This document shows positions 26,890-36,700 of a DNA stretch of 64,000 nucleotides, piece by piece. Location of the stretch: the NCBI GenBank assembly GCA_944390285.1, contig CALXPN010000002.1, forward strand, positions 157,762 to 221,761, in the 5' to 3' direction. The stretch comes from an uncultured Clostridia bacterium. Lineage in GTDB: Bacteria > Bacillota > Clostridia > TANB77 > CAG-508. The number at the start of each line of letters is the position of its first letter. Position 1 is the first letter of the stretch. Below the pieces are notes generated by a model. That model was not told the origin of the DNA. It saw only the letters and a list, made by a program, of their open reading frames with translations, and did no database searches. Made by a program: the position numbers and the translations under genes.

Positions 26890-26956
26890 ATTTCCAAATA
26901 TGCTTTAAATTAACACTGCTGTACAATTTATTATGAATTTAAAGCATTTTGGAAAT
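26890..26956 (-). promoter_or_regulatory. Long hairpin between rpoB and rpoC
   Basis: Arms of about 21 bases (26890-26911 and 26936-26956) are complementary with one bulged base, enclosing a 24-base loop. There is no T-run, so it is not an intrinsic terminator. It may be an RNase III processing site or an mRNA stability element separating the two large cistrons. Confidence 0.6.
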
Positions 26957-26981
26957 ATACATATTCAATTGTTTAATTTTA

Positions 26982-29900
26982 TTATTCATCTTCTGAATCT
27001 AAATCTTTAAAAATTTTATCATCCGGTATATCATCTTCATCTAATATATTTGTGAAAAATTCATCTTCATTTTCTAATTCATCTTCATTTTCTAGTTCTT
27101 CTTCTGTTACTTCATTTAAGTTATCTGCTTCTAATTCACTTTCATCTATTCTTTCTTCAACTCCATCAAGTCCTTCTTCAGTATGTTCTTTGATTTCTAT
27201 TTCTTCATCTTTATCACTATAAAGTTTTACATCTAATCCTAAAGATTGTAATTCCTTAATTAATACCTTGAAACTTTCTGGAATTCCTGGTTCTGGAATG
27301 TTTTCACCTTTAACAATTGCTTCATATGTTTTTACTCTACCAACAACATCATCTGATTTTACAGTTAATATTTCTTGAAGAGTATATGCAGCACCATATG
27401 CTTCTAGTGCCCAAACTTCCATTTCACCAAATCTTTGTCCACCAAATTGTGCTTTACCACCAAGTGGTTGTTGTGTAACTAAAGAATATGGTCCAGTTGA
27501 ACGAGCATGTATTTTATCATCTACTAAGTGGTGAAGTTTTAACATATACATTACACCAACTGTAATTGGATGATCAAATGGTTCTCCTGTTCTACCATCA
27601 TAAAGAACTGTTTTTCCAGTTGTATCAAGTCCTGCAAATTCAAGCATTGATTCAATATCTTCCTCTGTTGCTCCATCAAATACTGGTGTTGCCATTTTCC
27701 ATCCAAGTAATCTTGCTGCTGCACCTAAATGTACTTCTAGCACCTGTCCTAAGTTCATACGAGAAGGTACACCAAGTGGATTTAAAACAACATCTACTGG
27801 AGTTCCATCTGGTAAGAATGGCATATCTTCTTCTGGTAATATTCTAGAAATAACACCTTTATTACCATGACGTCCAGCCATTTTATCACCAACTGAAATT
27901 TTTCTTTTTTGAGCTATATAGATTCTTATTACTTCATTTACACCTGGTGCTAATTCATCAGAATTTTCTCTTGTAAATATTTTAACATCTACAACAGTTC
28001 CTGCTTCACCATGTGGTACTCTTAATGAAGTATCTCTAACTTCTCTTGCTTTTTCTCCAAATATTGCTCTTAATAATCTTTCTTCTGCTGTTAGTTCTGT
28101 TTCACCTTTTGGTGTAACTTTACCAACTAAAATATCTCCTGGTCTAACTTCGGCTCCAACTCTTATTATACCATTATCGTCTAAATCACGAAGTGAATCT
28201 TCACCAACATTTGGTATATCACGAGTAATTTCTTCAGGTCCAAGTTTTGTATCTCTACATTCACAATCATAATCTTCTATGTGTAATGATGTAAGTACGT
28301 CTTCTTTTACTAATCTTTCATTTAATAAAATAGCATCTTCATAGTTATAACCTTCCCAAGTTGTAAAAGCTATAAGTAAGTTTTTACCTAATGCCATTTC
28401 ACCTTTATCTGTTGCAGGACCATCTGCTATAACATCTCCACGTTTAACTTTTTCTCCTTCTTTAACTATAGGTCTTTGATTTATACATGTACTACCATTT
28501 GTTCTTTTAAACTTTCTTAAATGATATATTCTTTTTTGTCCTGCTTCATTTTTAACAACAATTTTATCTCCCTCTACTTTTTCTACAGTACCATCTTCTT
28601 CAGAAATTACCATAACTCCTGAATCTTTCGCTGCTTTATATTCAATACCTGTTCCTACCATTGGTGAATCTGTAATCATTAGAGGAACTGCTTGACGTTG
28701 CATGTTTGAACCCATAAGTGCACGGTTTGCATCGTCATGCTCTAAGAAAGGTATCATAGCTGCACCAACAGAAACTAATTGTTTTGGTGAAACATCTATG
28801 TAATCTACCATAGATCTTGAAACTTCCTTAATTTCTGCTTTATCTCTTACTCTAACTCTTTTATTTGCCAAACAATTATTTTCATCTACTGGTTCAGATG
28901 CTTGACAAATAATGTATTGATCTTCTTCATCTGCTGTCATATATTTTACTTCATCTGTAACCTTGCAAGTTTCTTTATCTATTTTTCTATATGGTGTTTC
29001 AATAAATCCATATTCATTTATAATAGCAAATGTTGAAAGTGCTGATATAAGTCCGATATTTGGTCCTTCTGGTGATTCTATTGGACATAATCTACCATAG
29101 TGAGTATAATGAATATCACGAACTTCGAATCCAGCTCTTTCTCTTGATAATCCTCCAGGTCCTAATGCTGAAATTCTTCTTTTATGTGTTAATTCTGATA
29201 ATGGATTTGTTTGATCCATAAATTGTGATAATTGAGAACTTCCAAAAAACTCTCTAATTGAAGATGTAATTGGTTTTGTGTTAATTAAACTTTGTGGTGT
29301 AACTACATCTAAATCTTGAAGTGTCATTCTTTCACGAACAACTCTTTCAAGTCTTGTTAAACCAATTCTAAATTGATTTTGTAATAATTCTCCAACACAT
29401 CTAATACGTCTATTTCCTAAATGATCTATATCATCAATATATCCTAATTTTGGTTTTGCTGGATCTGTAATTAGAACATTATATTCCAAATTTAACAAAT
29501 AGTTTATTGAAGCTAGAATATCTTCTGTAACTATATGTTTTGGAACTAATTCATCTAATCTATCTTCTATAGCTTTTCTTAATTCTTTATCATTTTTTGC
29601 TGTTTCTAATATGTTTTTTAATACAGCATAATTAACATCTACTTTTATTTTTAATTCTTTAGCAATTTCAGGATCTACATATTCTCTAATATCTACTGTA
29701 CCATTTCCTATTACTTTTGCTTTTTTACCTTCTATGTTTACATATACAACATTTATTCCAGAATCTTGGATTTCTTTTGCTTTTTCTTTAGAAATTTTCT
29801 CATCTTTTTCTACAATAACTTCTCCAGTTTCTGGATTAACAATATTTTCATATGAAATATGATTTGCTATTCTTGAAGCTAAACTTAATTTTTTATTATA

Positions 29901-30731
29901 TTTATATCTACCAACTTTTGCTAAATCATAACGTCTATTATCAAAAAATAAACCATCAAATAAATTTCTTGCAGCATCTACTGTTGGAAGTTCACCTGGT
30001 CTTAATTTCTTGTAAATTTCTATTAAGGCTTCATCTGCTGTTTTTACTGGATCTTTTGCAATTGTTGCTAATAATTTATCTTCTTCTCCAAAGAAATCTA
30101 TAATTTTTTCATCTGTATCTAAACCTATTGCTCTTAATAATGAAGTAACAGGTAATTTTCTTGTTCTATCTAATCTTACCCAAAAAACATCATTACTATC
30201 TGTTTCATATTCTATCCATGCACCTCTTATAGGCATTACAGAACCTGTATAAAGTTTTTTACCAGTTTTATCATATGATGAATCATAATAACAACCTGGT
30301 GAACGAACTAATTGGCTTACTACAACTCTTTCTGCTCCATTTATTACGAAAGTTCCACTATCTGTCATAAGTGGAAAATCACCTAAATAAATTTCTTGCT
30401 CTTTAATTTCTCCTGTTTCACGGTTGATTAATCTTACTTTTACATGTAGTCTTGTTGAATAAGTTGCATCTCTTTCTTTTGCTTCCTCTAAAGTATACTT
30501 TGTTTTATCCTCCATGTAATAATCAAAAAATTCTAATACTAAATTACCAGAATAGTCTACTATTGGTGAAATATCTTTTAATACTTCTCCTAAACCTTCT
30601 TTAATAAACCAGTTATAAGAATCTTTTTGAACTTTTAATAAATTAGGTATTTCAACAAAATCACCTATTTTAGAAAAAGTTTTACGTACACATTTTTCAT
30701 GTACAACATCTTTTACTTTGATTTTTTCCAA
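26982..30731 (-). CDS. rpoB: RNA polymerase subunit beta
   Basis: Catalytic beta subunit, 1249 residues. Classic stretches are intact: the rifampicin pocket ([20 protein letters not shown], then [13 protein letters not shown], about 495-525) has the susceptible-type D, H and S residues. [11 protein letters not shown]-like and [24 protein letters not shown] are present. The start is a TTG at 30731 with a GGTGG site 9 bases upstream. The C-terminus carries an acidic, repetitive tail of about 65 residues (from roughly 1183) containing two copies of ELENEDE, which is not part of the conserved subunit. Its upstream neighbour is not rplL but a foreign-looking gene. It has its own consensus promoter and a structured leader. 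Confidence 0.98.
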   Translation of the reverse strand: MEKIKVKDVVHEKCVRKTFSKIGDFVEIPNLLKVQKDSYNWFIKEGLGEVLKDISPIVDYSGNLVLEFFDYYMEDKTKYTLEEAKERDATYSTRLHVKVRLINRETGEIKEQEIYLGDFPLMTDSGTFVINGAERVVVSQLVRSPGCYYDSSYDKTGKKLYTGSVMPIRGAWIEYETDSNDVFWVRLDRTRKLPVTSLLRAIGLDTDEKIIDFFGEEDKLLATIAKDPVKTADEALIEIYKKLRPGELPTVDAARNLFDGLFFDNRRYDLAKVGRYKYNKKLSLASRIANHISYENIVNPETGEVIVEKDEKISKEKAKEIQDSGINVVYVNIEGKKAKVIGNGTVDIREYVDPEIAKELKIKVDVNYAVLKNILETAKNDKELRKAIEDRLDELVPKHIVTEDILASINYLLNLEYNVLITDPAKPKLGYIDDIDHLGNRRIRCVGELLQNQFRIGLTRLERVVRERMTLQDLDVVTPQSLINTKPITSSIREFFGSSQLSQFMDQTNPLSELTHKRRISALGPGGLSRERAGFEVRDIHYTHYGRLCPIESPEGPNIGLISALSTFAIINEYGFIETPYRKIDKETCKVTDEVKYMTADEEDQYIICQASEPVDENNCLANKRVRVRDKAEIKEVSRSMVDYIDVSPKQLVSVGAAMIPFLEHDDANRALMGSNMQRQAVPLMITDSPMVGTGIEYKAAKDSGVMVISEEDGTVEKVEGDKIVVKNEAGQKRIYHLRKFKRTNGSTCINQRPIVKEGEKVKRGDVIADGPATDKGEMALGKNLLIAFTTWEGYNYEDAILLNERLVKEDVLTSLHIEDYDCECRDTKLGPEEITRDIPNVGEDSLRDLDDNGIIRVGAEVRPGDILVGKVTPKGETELTAEERLLRAIFGEKAREVRDTSLRVPHGEAGTVVDVKIFTRENSDELAPGVNEVIRIYIAQKRKISVGDKMAGRHGNKGVISRILPEEDMPFLPDGTPVDVVLNPLGVPSRMNLGQVLEVHLGAAARLLGWKMATPVFDGATEEDIESMLEFAGLDTTGKTVLYDGRTGEPFDHPITVGVMYMLKLHHLVDDKIHARSTGPYSLVTQQPLGGKAQFGGQRFGEMEVWALEAYGAAYTLQEILTVKSDDVVGRVKTYEAIVKGENIPEPGIPESFKVLIKELQSLGLDVKLYSDKDEEIEIKEHTEEGLDGVEERIDESELEADNLNEVTEEELENEDELENEDEFFTNILDEDDIPDDKIFKDLDSEDE

Positions 30732-30782
30732 AATAAAATACCACCTTCTCTATAAATTTAGCAGGTAATGTATAATTATTTT

Positions 30783-30887
30783 CTAATAGGTCCCTCTTGC
30801 AATAAAAGGTTTTTATTCCCAAAACTCCCCCCTGCCAAAAGGCAAATTTTAAAAATAGTTCCTCTTTTACTCAATTCCTCCTATTAG
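30783..30887 (-). ncRNA. Structured 5' leader of rpoB
   Basis: The transcript from the promoter at 30912-30941 would begin near 30905. An outer stem CTAATAGG (30887-30880) pairs with CCTATTAG (30790-30783), plus one extra pair. It encloses TGCC-TTTT-GGCA (30844-30833) and AATAAAA/TTTTATT (30817-30801) hairpins, with purine-rich GAGGAA and GGGGGGAG segments. No intrinsic terminator is seen, so control, if any, would be at translation or processing. It could be a divergent ribosomal-protein-type leader; I cannot match it to a known family. Confidence 0.5.
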
Positions 30888-30911
30888 AGATACGCATAAA
30901 ATTACTACAAT

Positions 30912-30941
30912 ATTATATATTACTTGTGCATAATAAGTCAA
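30912..30941 (-). promoter_or_regulatory. Promoter of rpoBC
   Basis: Reading leftward, TTGACT (30941-30936) and TATAAT (30917-30912) with an 18-base spacer. The leader to rpoB is about 170 bases. Confidence 0.78.
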
Positions 30942-31002
30942 GCATTTTTTCATTTTTTCTTAGGGAATTACGCCTTTAGAATGTAACATTTTATTTTTAT
31001 CT

Positions 31003-31046
31003 AAAAAAGTGGAGAGAACACCCTTAAGTATTCTCTCCACTTTTTT
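31003..31046 (-). terminator. Strong terminator of the foreign-looking coiled-coil gene
   Basis: A perfect 16-bp stem (31003-31018 with 31031-31046) with AAAAAA/TTTTTT ends and a GGAGAG core, 20 bases beyond the gene stop. It insulates rpoBC from the upstream gene. Confidence 0.92.
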
Positions 31047-31066
31047 GTTTGCTTTTTCACCTCCGG

Positions 31067-31498
31067 TCACTCTTCTTCATCATAATCTTCATCATAACCT
31101 TCAGTCAAAAAGTGTCTGATGGCTGAGATGTCAGCTTCCGCTCTCATCAGATTATGCTTGCATGTAGCAAGCTCCTCTCTTTTCTTTGAAACATTTTCTT
31201 CTACTTCGGGAATTTTCTTAATAGAAGACACATAACGCGTGATGTTGTTTGCAATGTCTGTGAGTACTTCCAATGATTGAACAGTTCTTGCACTTGTTCT
31301 TAACACACGTCCCTGACTTGCAAAGTTTTCTTTGCAAATTCTTGCCGTTTCCTCCAGTTCTGCTAAATGCCCCTTTTCTTCTTCAAAAGCATTTTCTGCT
31401 GTTTGGCGGATTTCCGCCGCCTCATCTCTGTTTTCCAGTGCGTCAGCATACATTGCTTTAAATACTTCTTTGTATGCCGCCCGTAAGTTTTTTGCCAT
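31067..31498 (-). CDS. Hypothetical coiled-coil protein of foreign composition
   Basis: Protein of 143 residues. The start is the ATG at 31498 with GGAGG 8 bases upstream; the longer frame to 31528 is unlikely. It is almost all helix with heptads (EIRQTAENAFEEEKGHLAEL, then VEENVSKKREELATCKHNLM) and an acidic tail (DEDYDEEE). There is no membrane segment and no recognised family. Base use is clearly unlike the window: codons such as GCC, GCG, CGC, CTC and GGC are common, with GC well above its neighbours. It has its own consensus promoter and strong terminator, the look of an imported single-gene cassette. It occupies the place where rplJ-rplL usually precede rpoB. Confidence 0.75.
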   Translation of the reverse strand: MAKNLRAAYKEVFKAMYADALENRDEAAEIRQTAENAFEEEKGHLAELEETARICKENFASQGRVLRTSARTVQSLEVLTDIANNITRYVSSIKKIPEVEENVSKKREELATCKHNLMRAEADISAIRHFLTEGYDEDYDEEE

Positions 31499-31592
31499 CT
31501 CTTTTCCCTCCTTATACTGTTGTGGCAAAGTTGTATTGTTACTTGTTGATACTAAGGAAGTTTATATATTACTTTACAAAGTATCTTTATAT

Positions 31593-31621
31593 AGTATAAA
31601 AGATTTTTTATATTATGTCAA
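31593..31621 (-). promoter_or_regulatory. Promoter of the foreign-looking gene
   Basis: Perfect TTGACA (31621-31616) and TATACT (31598-31593) with a 17-base spacer, about 95 bases before the start codon. Confidence 0.75.
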
Positions 31622-31704
31622 CAGTTCATTTTTTAAAATTTAAATATAGCTTGATTTTTAATAAAAAATAAATTATTATTAACATGATGAAAGGAATTAG
31701 TAAA

Positions 31705-32310
31705 ATGAACGAACTTTTTGAATTTCACAGAAAATTAAATTTTAAAAAAATCGCTATAATTATTATTTTTGCTTTGTTTACTATTATAGTTATTTTTGAT
31801 ATCTTATCATTTATTTTTAAGAGTGATGATGAAAAATTAGATGATACAAAAAACTCTAATAATCCTAATACAATTTTTTATGACTCTAATAATACTATAA
31901 GTCTTGAACTTTCTAAGCAATATAATTTATCTCAATATGAATCAAGTAATAATTATTTAATAGAATTAAGATCTGAAAATAATTTAAATATATTTGTTTC
32001 ACATCAAGATTTAGTACAAAATAAAACATTATCAGAAGTTGTATCAGCAGACCATAGAACATATGTCAATGAGTTTACAAGTTATTCTAATTTATCTGAA
32101 GTAAAAGATATTTCTACAAATGATAAACAAGCCTATACATATAGCTTTCATTATTTAGATTCAAAAACAAATACGGCTTATTATCTTCAAATTGTTTGGA
32201 TTGAAACAGAAAATGGATATTACATATTAGATATTGAATTTCCACTTGAAAATCTGAATAATTATACACATATAATAAATGATGTTTTAGATACATTTAA
32301 TACTTTATAA
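31705..32310 (+). CDS. Hypothetical membrane-anchored protein (201 aa)
   Basis: The start is placed at the ATG at 31705, 8 bases after AAAGGAA; upstream ATGs at 31684 and 31687 lack a site. A short cytoplasmic part precedes one membrane helix (about 12-32). A 165-residue extracellular domain follows, with alternating strands and acidic loops (SLELSKQYNLSQYESSNN, then YSFHYLDSKTNTAYYLQIVW). The domain resembles PsbP/MOG1-type or lipoprotein-like folds in pattern only, so no function is assigned. It is a single gene, converging on the AI-2E transporter across a palindromic element. Confidence 0.65.
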   Translation: MNELFEFHRKLNFKKIAIIIIFALFTIIVIFDILSFIFKSDDEKLDDTKNSNNPNTIFYDSNNTISLELSKQYNLSQYESSNNYLIELRSENNLNIFVSHQDLVQNKTLSEVVSADHRTYVNEFTSYSNLSEVKDISTNDKQAYTYSFHYLDSKTNTAYYLQIVWIETENGYYILDIEFPLENLNNYTHIINDVLDTFNTL

Positions 32311-32413
32311 ATTAAAATAATAATAACTATCTATTAATATCTTAAGCTCAAGCTAATTTTCATAACAATCACTTTCCAAATGATATTAATAAATAGTTAT
32401 TATTATTTTTAAT
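32311..32413. repeat. Palindromic repeat element, short form
   Basis: Arms 32314-32341 and 32382-32409 (28 bases) are complementary with one mismatch, extended outward by a few bases. The 40-base centre shares the CTTAAGCTCAAGC and TTTCCAAATGATAT blocks with the long form at 12824-13002 but lacks its inner 70 bases or so. Like that copy, it lies between convergent genes, so it may be used as a bidirectional terminator. Confidence 0.7.
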
Positions 32414-32437
32414 AAAAAACTCAGAATTTATACTATC

Positions 32438-33601
32438 TTATTTCTTTTCTTCTTGTGGGTAAACTTTTTCTAAGAACCCTTTTTTATTTCTATATTCTAT
32501 GATATCTTCAAGCATTAGTTTTAAAAATGCCATAACAGGAACTCCTAAAAACATTCCCAAAACGCCAAAATAAGCTCCGCCTATTGTAACTGAAAAAATC
32601 ACTAAGATAGGACTTAAATCCAGTGAATTTCCAAGTATTCTTGGGTTTATAATATTAGCATCTATTTGTTGTAATATTATTACTATAATTCCAAGCCATA
32701 TTGCTTGAATAAAACCACCTGTAAAAATTGTTATTATTATAGCTATTATTACAGCTGCTATTGCACCAAAATATGGTATTATATTAAATAATCCTATCAT
32801 AAAACCTAATAAAATAGCATATTTTACACCCATTATACTCATTGCTATTGAAGTTATTATTCCTATTATAATAGCATCTAATATTTGTCCAGATATAAAA
32901 TGGAAAAAAATACTATTTGTTTTTTTATAATATCTTCCAATAGCCATATTAGTTTTTTTACTAAAAATCGCTTTAGATAATTCTACTAAAAAGTTTTTTA
33001 TATTATTTCTTTCAAGTAATATATATATTGAAACTACAATTGTTACAAACGAGTCAAAAATTATATTTGCAGCTCCCATAATTCCTTTTATATATGAATT
33101 TATATTATCTAAGCTAATCCATTTTATTATTTCTTTTGCAAAATCAAATTCTTGTAATGATTCAACATAACTATTTATATTTAATCTTACAAGTATTGAA
33201 TTCTCATCTAAATTATTAAAATAATCTATTGCACTATTATAGTAATTTGGAAGATTTTCTGTTAAATCTTTTACACTTGTTGTAACTGCTGGAATAATAA
33301 AATTAATTATTACAAAAATTAATAATATTGAAATTATATATACTAATAAAACACTTAATCCTCTTGCATGTTTTTTAAATATTTTAAATTTTATTCTTTT
33401 TATTCCACTTTCTACACTTTTACATGGAATATACAATATATATGCTATTAGTATTGCCATTAAAAATGGCATAATTAAATCAAAAAAATTAATAATTCCA
33501 GTTATTACACTTGAAACACTATCTATAGTTTTATATACAACTATAGCTGCTACTGCAAAAGAAAACCAAAACAACCACTTTTTCCATTCTTTATTATTCA
33601 T
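32438..33601 (-). CDS. AI-2E family transporter (PerM/YtvI type)
   Basis: Membrane protein of 387 residues with about seven or eight hydrophobic helices. Conserved signatures are DSFVTIVVSIYILLERNN in the middle and ILGNSLDLSPILVIFSVTIGGAYFGVLGMFLGVPV near the end, typical of the AI-2E/PerM family. Members export small molecules or act as Na+/H+ antiporters; the substrate cannot be read from sequence. A basic tail (YRNKKGFLEKVYPQEEKK) ends the protein. It is transcribed alone, downstream of the giant locus B gene. Confidence 0.88.
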   Translation of the reverse strand: MNNKEWKKWLFWFSFAVAAIVVYKTIDSVSSVITGIINFFDLIMPFLMAILIAYILYIPCKSVESGIKRIKFKIFKKHARGLSVLLVYIISILLIFVIINFIIPAVTTSVKDLTENLPNYYNSAIDYFNNLDENSILVRLNINSYVESLQEFDFAKEIIKWISLDNINSYIKGIMGAANIIFDSFVTIVVSIYILLERNNIKNFLVELSKAIFSKKTNMAIGRYYKKTNSIFFHFISGQILDAIIIGIITSIAMSIMGVKYAILLGFMIGLFNIIPYFGAIAAVIIAIIITIFTGGFIQAIWLGIIVIILQQIDANIINPRILGNSLDLSPILVIFSVTIGGAYFGVLGMFLGVPVMAFLKLMLEDIIEYRNKKGFLEKVYPQEEKK

Positions 33602-33676
33602 AAAATTCTCCTAATTGTTTTACAATATTATTTAATTTGTTTTTATGTTTATGTTTTGATATTTTCTAATATTTTT

Positions 33677-33710
33677 AATATAAGGAGAACATATAAGTTC
33701 TCCTTATATT
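33677..33710 (-). terminator. Hairpin after the giant locus B gene
   Basis: A perfect stem of at least 12 bp (TATAAGGAGAAC and its complement) with a six-base loop, 30 bases past the gene stop. The T-tract is poor, so it may be a weak terminator or an mRNA end-stabiliser. Confidence 0.6.
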
Positions 33711-33739
33711 ATTTGTTATTATGATTTTAAATTTAAGTT

Positions 33740-36700
33740 TTATTTATAGAATTTTTTGAATGTTACATTTTTCAAACTTCTCTTTAAAATTATTACTACT
33801 ATAACTACAGCTATTACTATTGCAACCATTACAATTTGATCTCTTGCTATACTCAAATAATATTCAGCTTTCTCAAGACCAGTAGGCGGTGCAAGTGTTA
33901 TTCTTTCTGTAAAGTCTGAGTCATCTTCATATTCAGGATTTGAATTCATATTTAAGTTACCAACTGTTGTTGAAAGCTTTGTTACTCTACCTGTTACAGA
34001 AGTATATTCTATAATTTCTGCACTATTGTCATAAACCATATCTTCTGTATCAGATTCACCTGAAACTACTTTTGAAGCTACCATGTAAACACTTCCTGCA
34101 CTCTTAGTAAAATCTGAAACATGTGGTTTTAAGAATATTGATAAAGCTTTATTTAAGTTATTACTATCATTTTCTGATATTCTATCATCAACAGATACTG
34201 CTAAATTATGTCTTGTGTCTACATCATATGTAACATCATCTTCGTCTAATAATTGTTTTACACCCTGTACTTGTGTTTCTCCATCTTGTTTTATTGTCTC
34301 TTGAATTACCTTAAATATTCCTGGTGCTACTAAACCTTGATCTAGTAATTCATCATCTGCCATTGTTCTCCAATATCTATTTTCTGCTTGATTTTTATCT
34401 TGTTGCATTGTCATATTATTATCTACATAATCTAAGATTTTATTTACTTTTAATTCTGCAACTATATCATTTGAACCAACATTTCCTGAATAATATGTTT
34501 CACCTAAGTATTTTCCATAATATCCGTTTGTTCCATCATAAGTTGTTTTTTCTTCAGTTCTATATGTTGCTCCATCTGTTTTAAAGTATTTAGAGTATAA
34601 TTCATTTCTTGCTGTTCCTGCTGCAGTATACTCATCATCAAAATATTGTTCATATCCAGTTGCATCAACTTTATATCTTAATTTATATAAATTTTGACTA
34701 ATTCTGTCTACTTCACTATCATTGTTTACAGAAAATACATATGTGATATCTACTGTACAACCTTGAAGTATATCTTCATCCACATTTAGATATGCTAAAC
34801 CTTTTACATCATCTACTGTTGGAAGATATTGTAAGTTTTCATATCCTACTGATGTTTCTGTATTAATTGTTGTTCCAATAATTCTTCCGCTTTGCACTCC
34901 ATCTGCTTCTTCATATACATTATCAAAATTAATGTCTGCTAAAATATTTCCGTCTGAAGTTGTTAATTTAATTTCAGATATAAATTCTTCTATACTTACA
35001 TTTACTTCTGGTCTATATTCTATACCAAAATCAATGTTTTCTACTTTATATCTTAAATCACTGTTTACTCCTGATTCATATTGATCAAATGTATACTCTT
35101 TTATGTCATATGTTGTTTTTTCTGCTCTTATAGGGAAGCTTTCAGTATTTGCATTCATATTTGTATTTTCCATGAATTCTTCTGAATATTCTTCAGGTGA
35201 ATTCTTTTGAGCTTCTTCTGTTTTTCTATTATTTACTGTTTCACTGTATCTTATTACTTCTAGTCTTCTTATCTCATCATCTCTTGCATCTGATTTGTTT
35301 TCCTCTTCAAGAGCACTTAATACTTTATCTCCTGAATCTGGTTCTTCTGTGATTTTATCATCTATATTATAATATGTTGTTGATTTATATTCTTGTCCAT
35401 TATAGACAACATCTTCTACACTTTCACCATAATCAAATCTTACTATATATTCACCAGGTATAAATGATTCTAATGTATATGAACCATCTTCAGATGTTCT
35501 TGTAGTCATAATTGAATCATCCCAAGTTTTGATAGATTCTTCATAAATTCTGTTTTCACCATTTTTTGGAACATTTACTATTTCTACAAGATTTACTTTT
35601 ATTCCTTCAGCAGGTTGATCTGTGCTTTCATCTAGTAATAAATTATCATGTTCATCTACTTTTTGGTTACTTGCAGCTTCTGCAATTTTACTATCTACTC
35701 CGATATTTTTTATACCATTACCACGATATTGTGTATCTCCTCCTTGTCCAGAAGTTGTAGATCTTGCATCATCCCATACACTACCTTTTATAACTCTTTC
35801 TAAAGTTCCTTCATTATCTGTATCTTCAGGATCATCTGGGTCTGGGTTATCAGAATCTCCATCTTTTAATATACTTAATGTAACACCTGTTTTATAAGCA
35901 TCATTTTCGTATTCACTATAATCCTCAATACTTGCATTTTCTGTTCCGTTTGGATTATTTGCATCTGTTTGTAATCCAAGGTTACCTGGATTTGAGTTAG
36001 TATCTACATATCCAGCTGGTCTATTATCATCTGCATAATATGTTGAATATGCATTTATCTCTACAATATTATTTTTATCACCTAAGAATTGGTTTGTAGC
36101 TGTTGTTCCATCTTCTGTATCTACAACAAATTTAATATAAATATCAAAACTATCTCCTTCTGATAAATTGATATTGTCAAATCCACTTAAATATACAACA
36201 TCATATTTTGCTTCTCCTCTATCATTTGTACCTAAATCTACTTTTGCATGTTCAGGATAAATTGGAGTATTACTTAAAGTTACTTCACCTGTGATTTTTT
36301 GATTATTTGAATCTATAAATTCATACCAAGCTTCTACATTGTTTATAACTTTATCTTGTAAATATCCATCTTCACCCATTACTTTAATTGTTTTTGTATT
36401 ACTATTTGGATCATATTTTATGAAATCTTGACTATAGTAATCAACAACTTCTCTTACTTTAGTATAAACATTGTTATCATCTTGTACATCATGATTTGTA
36501 ATTGTCATCTTATATGTTATTTCTGTATTTAATTCTGTATTTACTTTGTAATCTACTACATCTTGATTTGTATATTGTGTATGTTTATAGTAGTAGTCTG
36601 ATGCATATAATTTGAATTGATAATTAATTGGATTCTGTTCTCCACCAGTTACATATTCTCCACCATAAGGTGAATTTGATTTATTACCTTGGTCTAGAAC

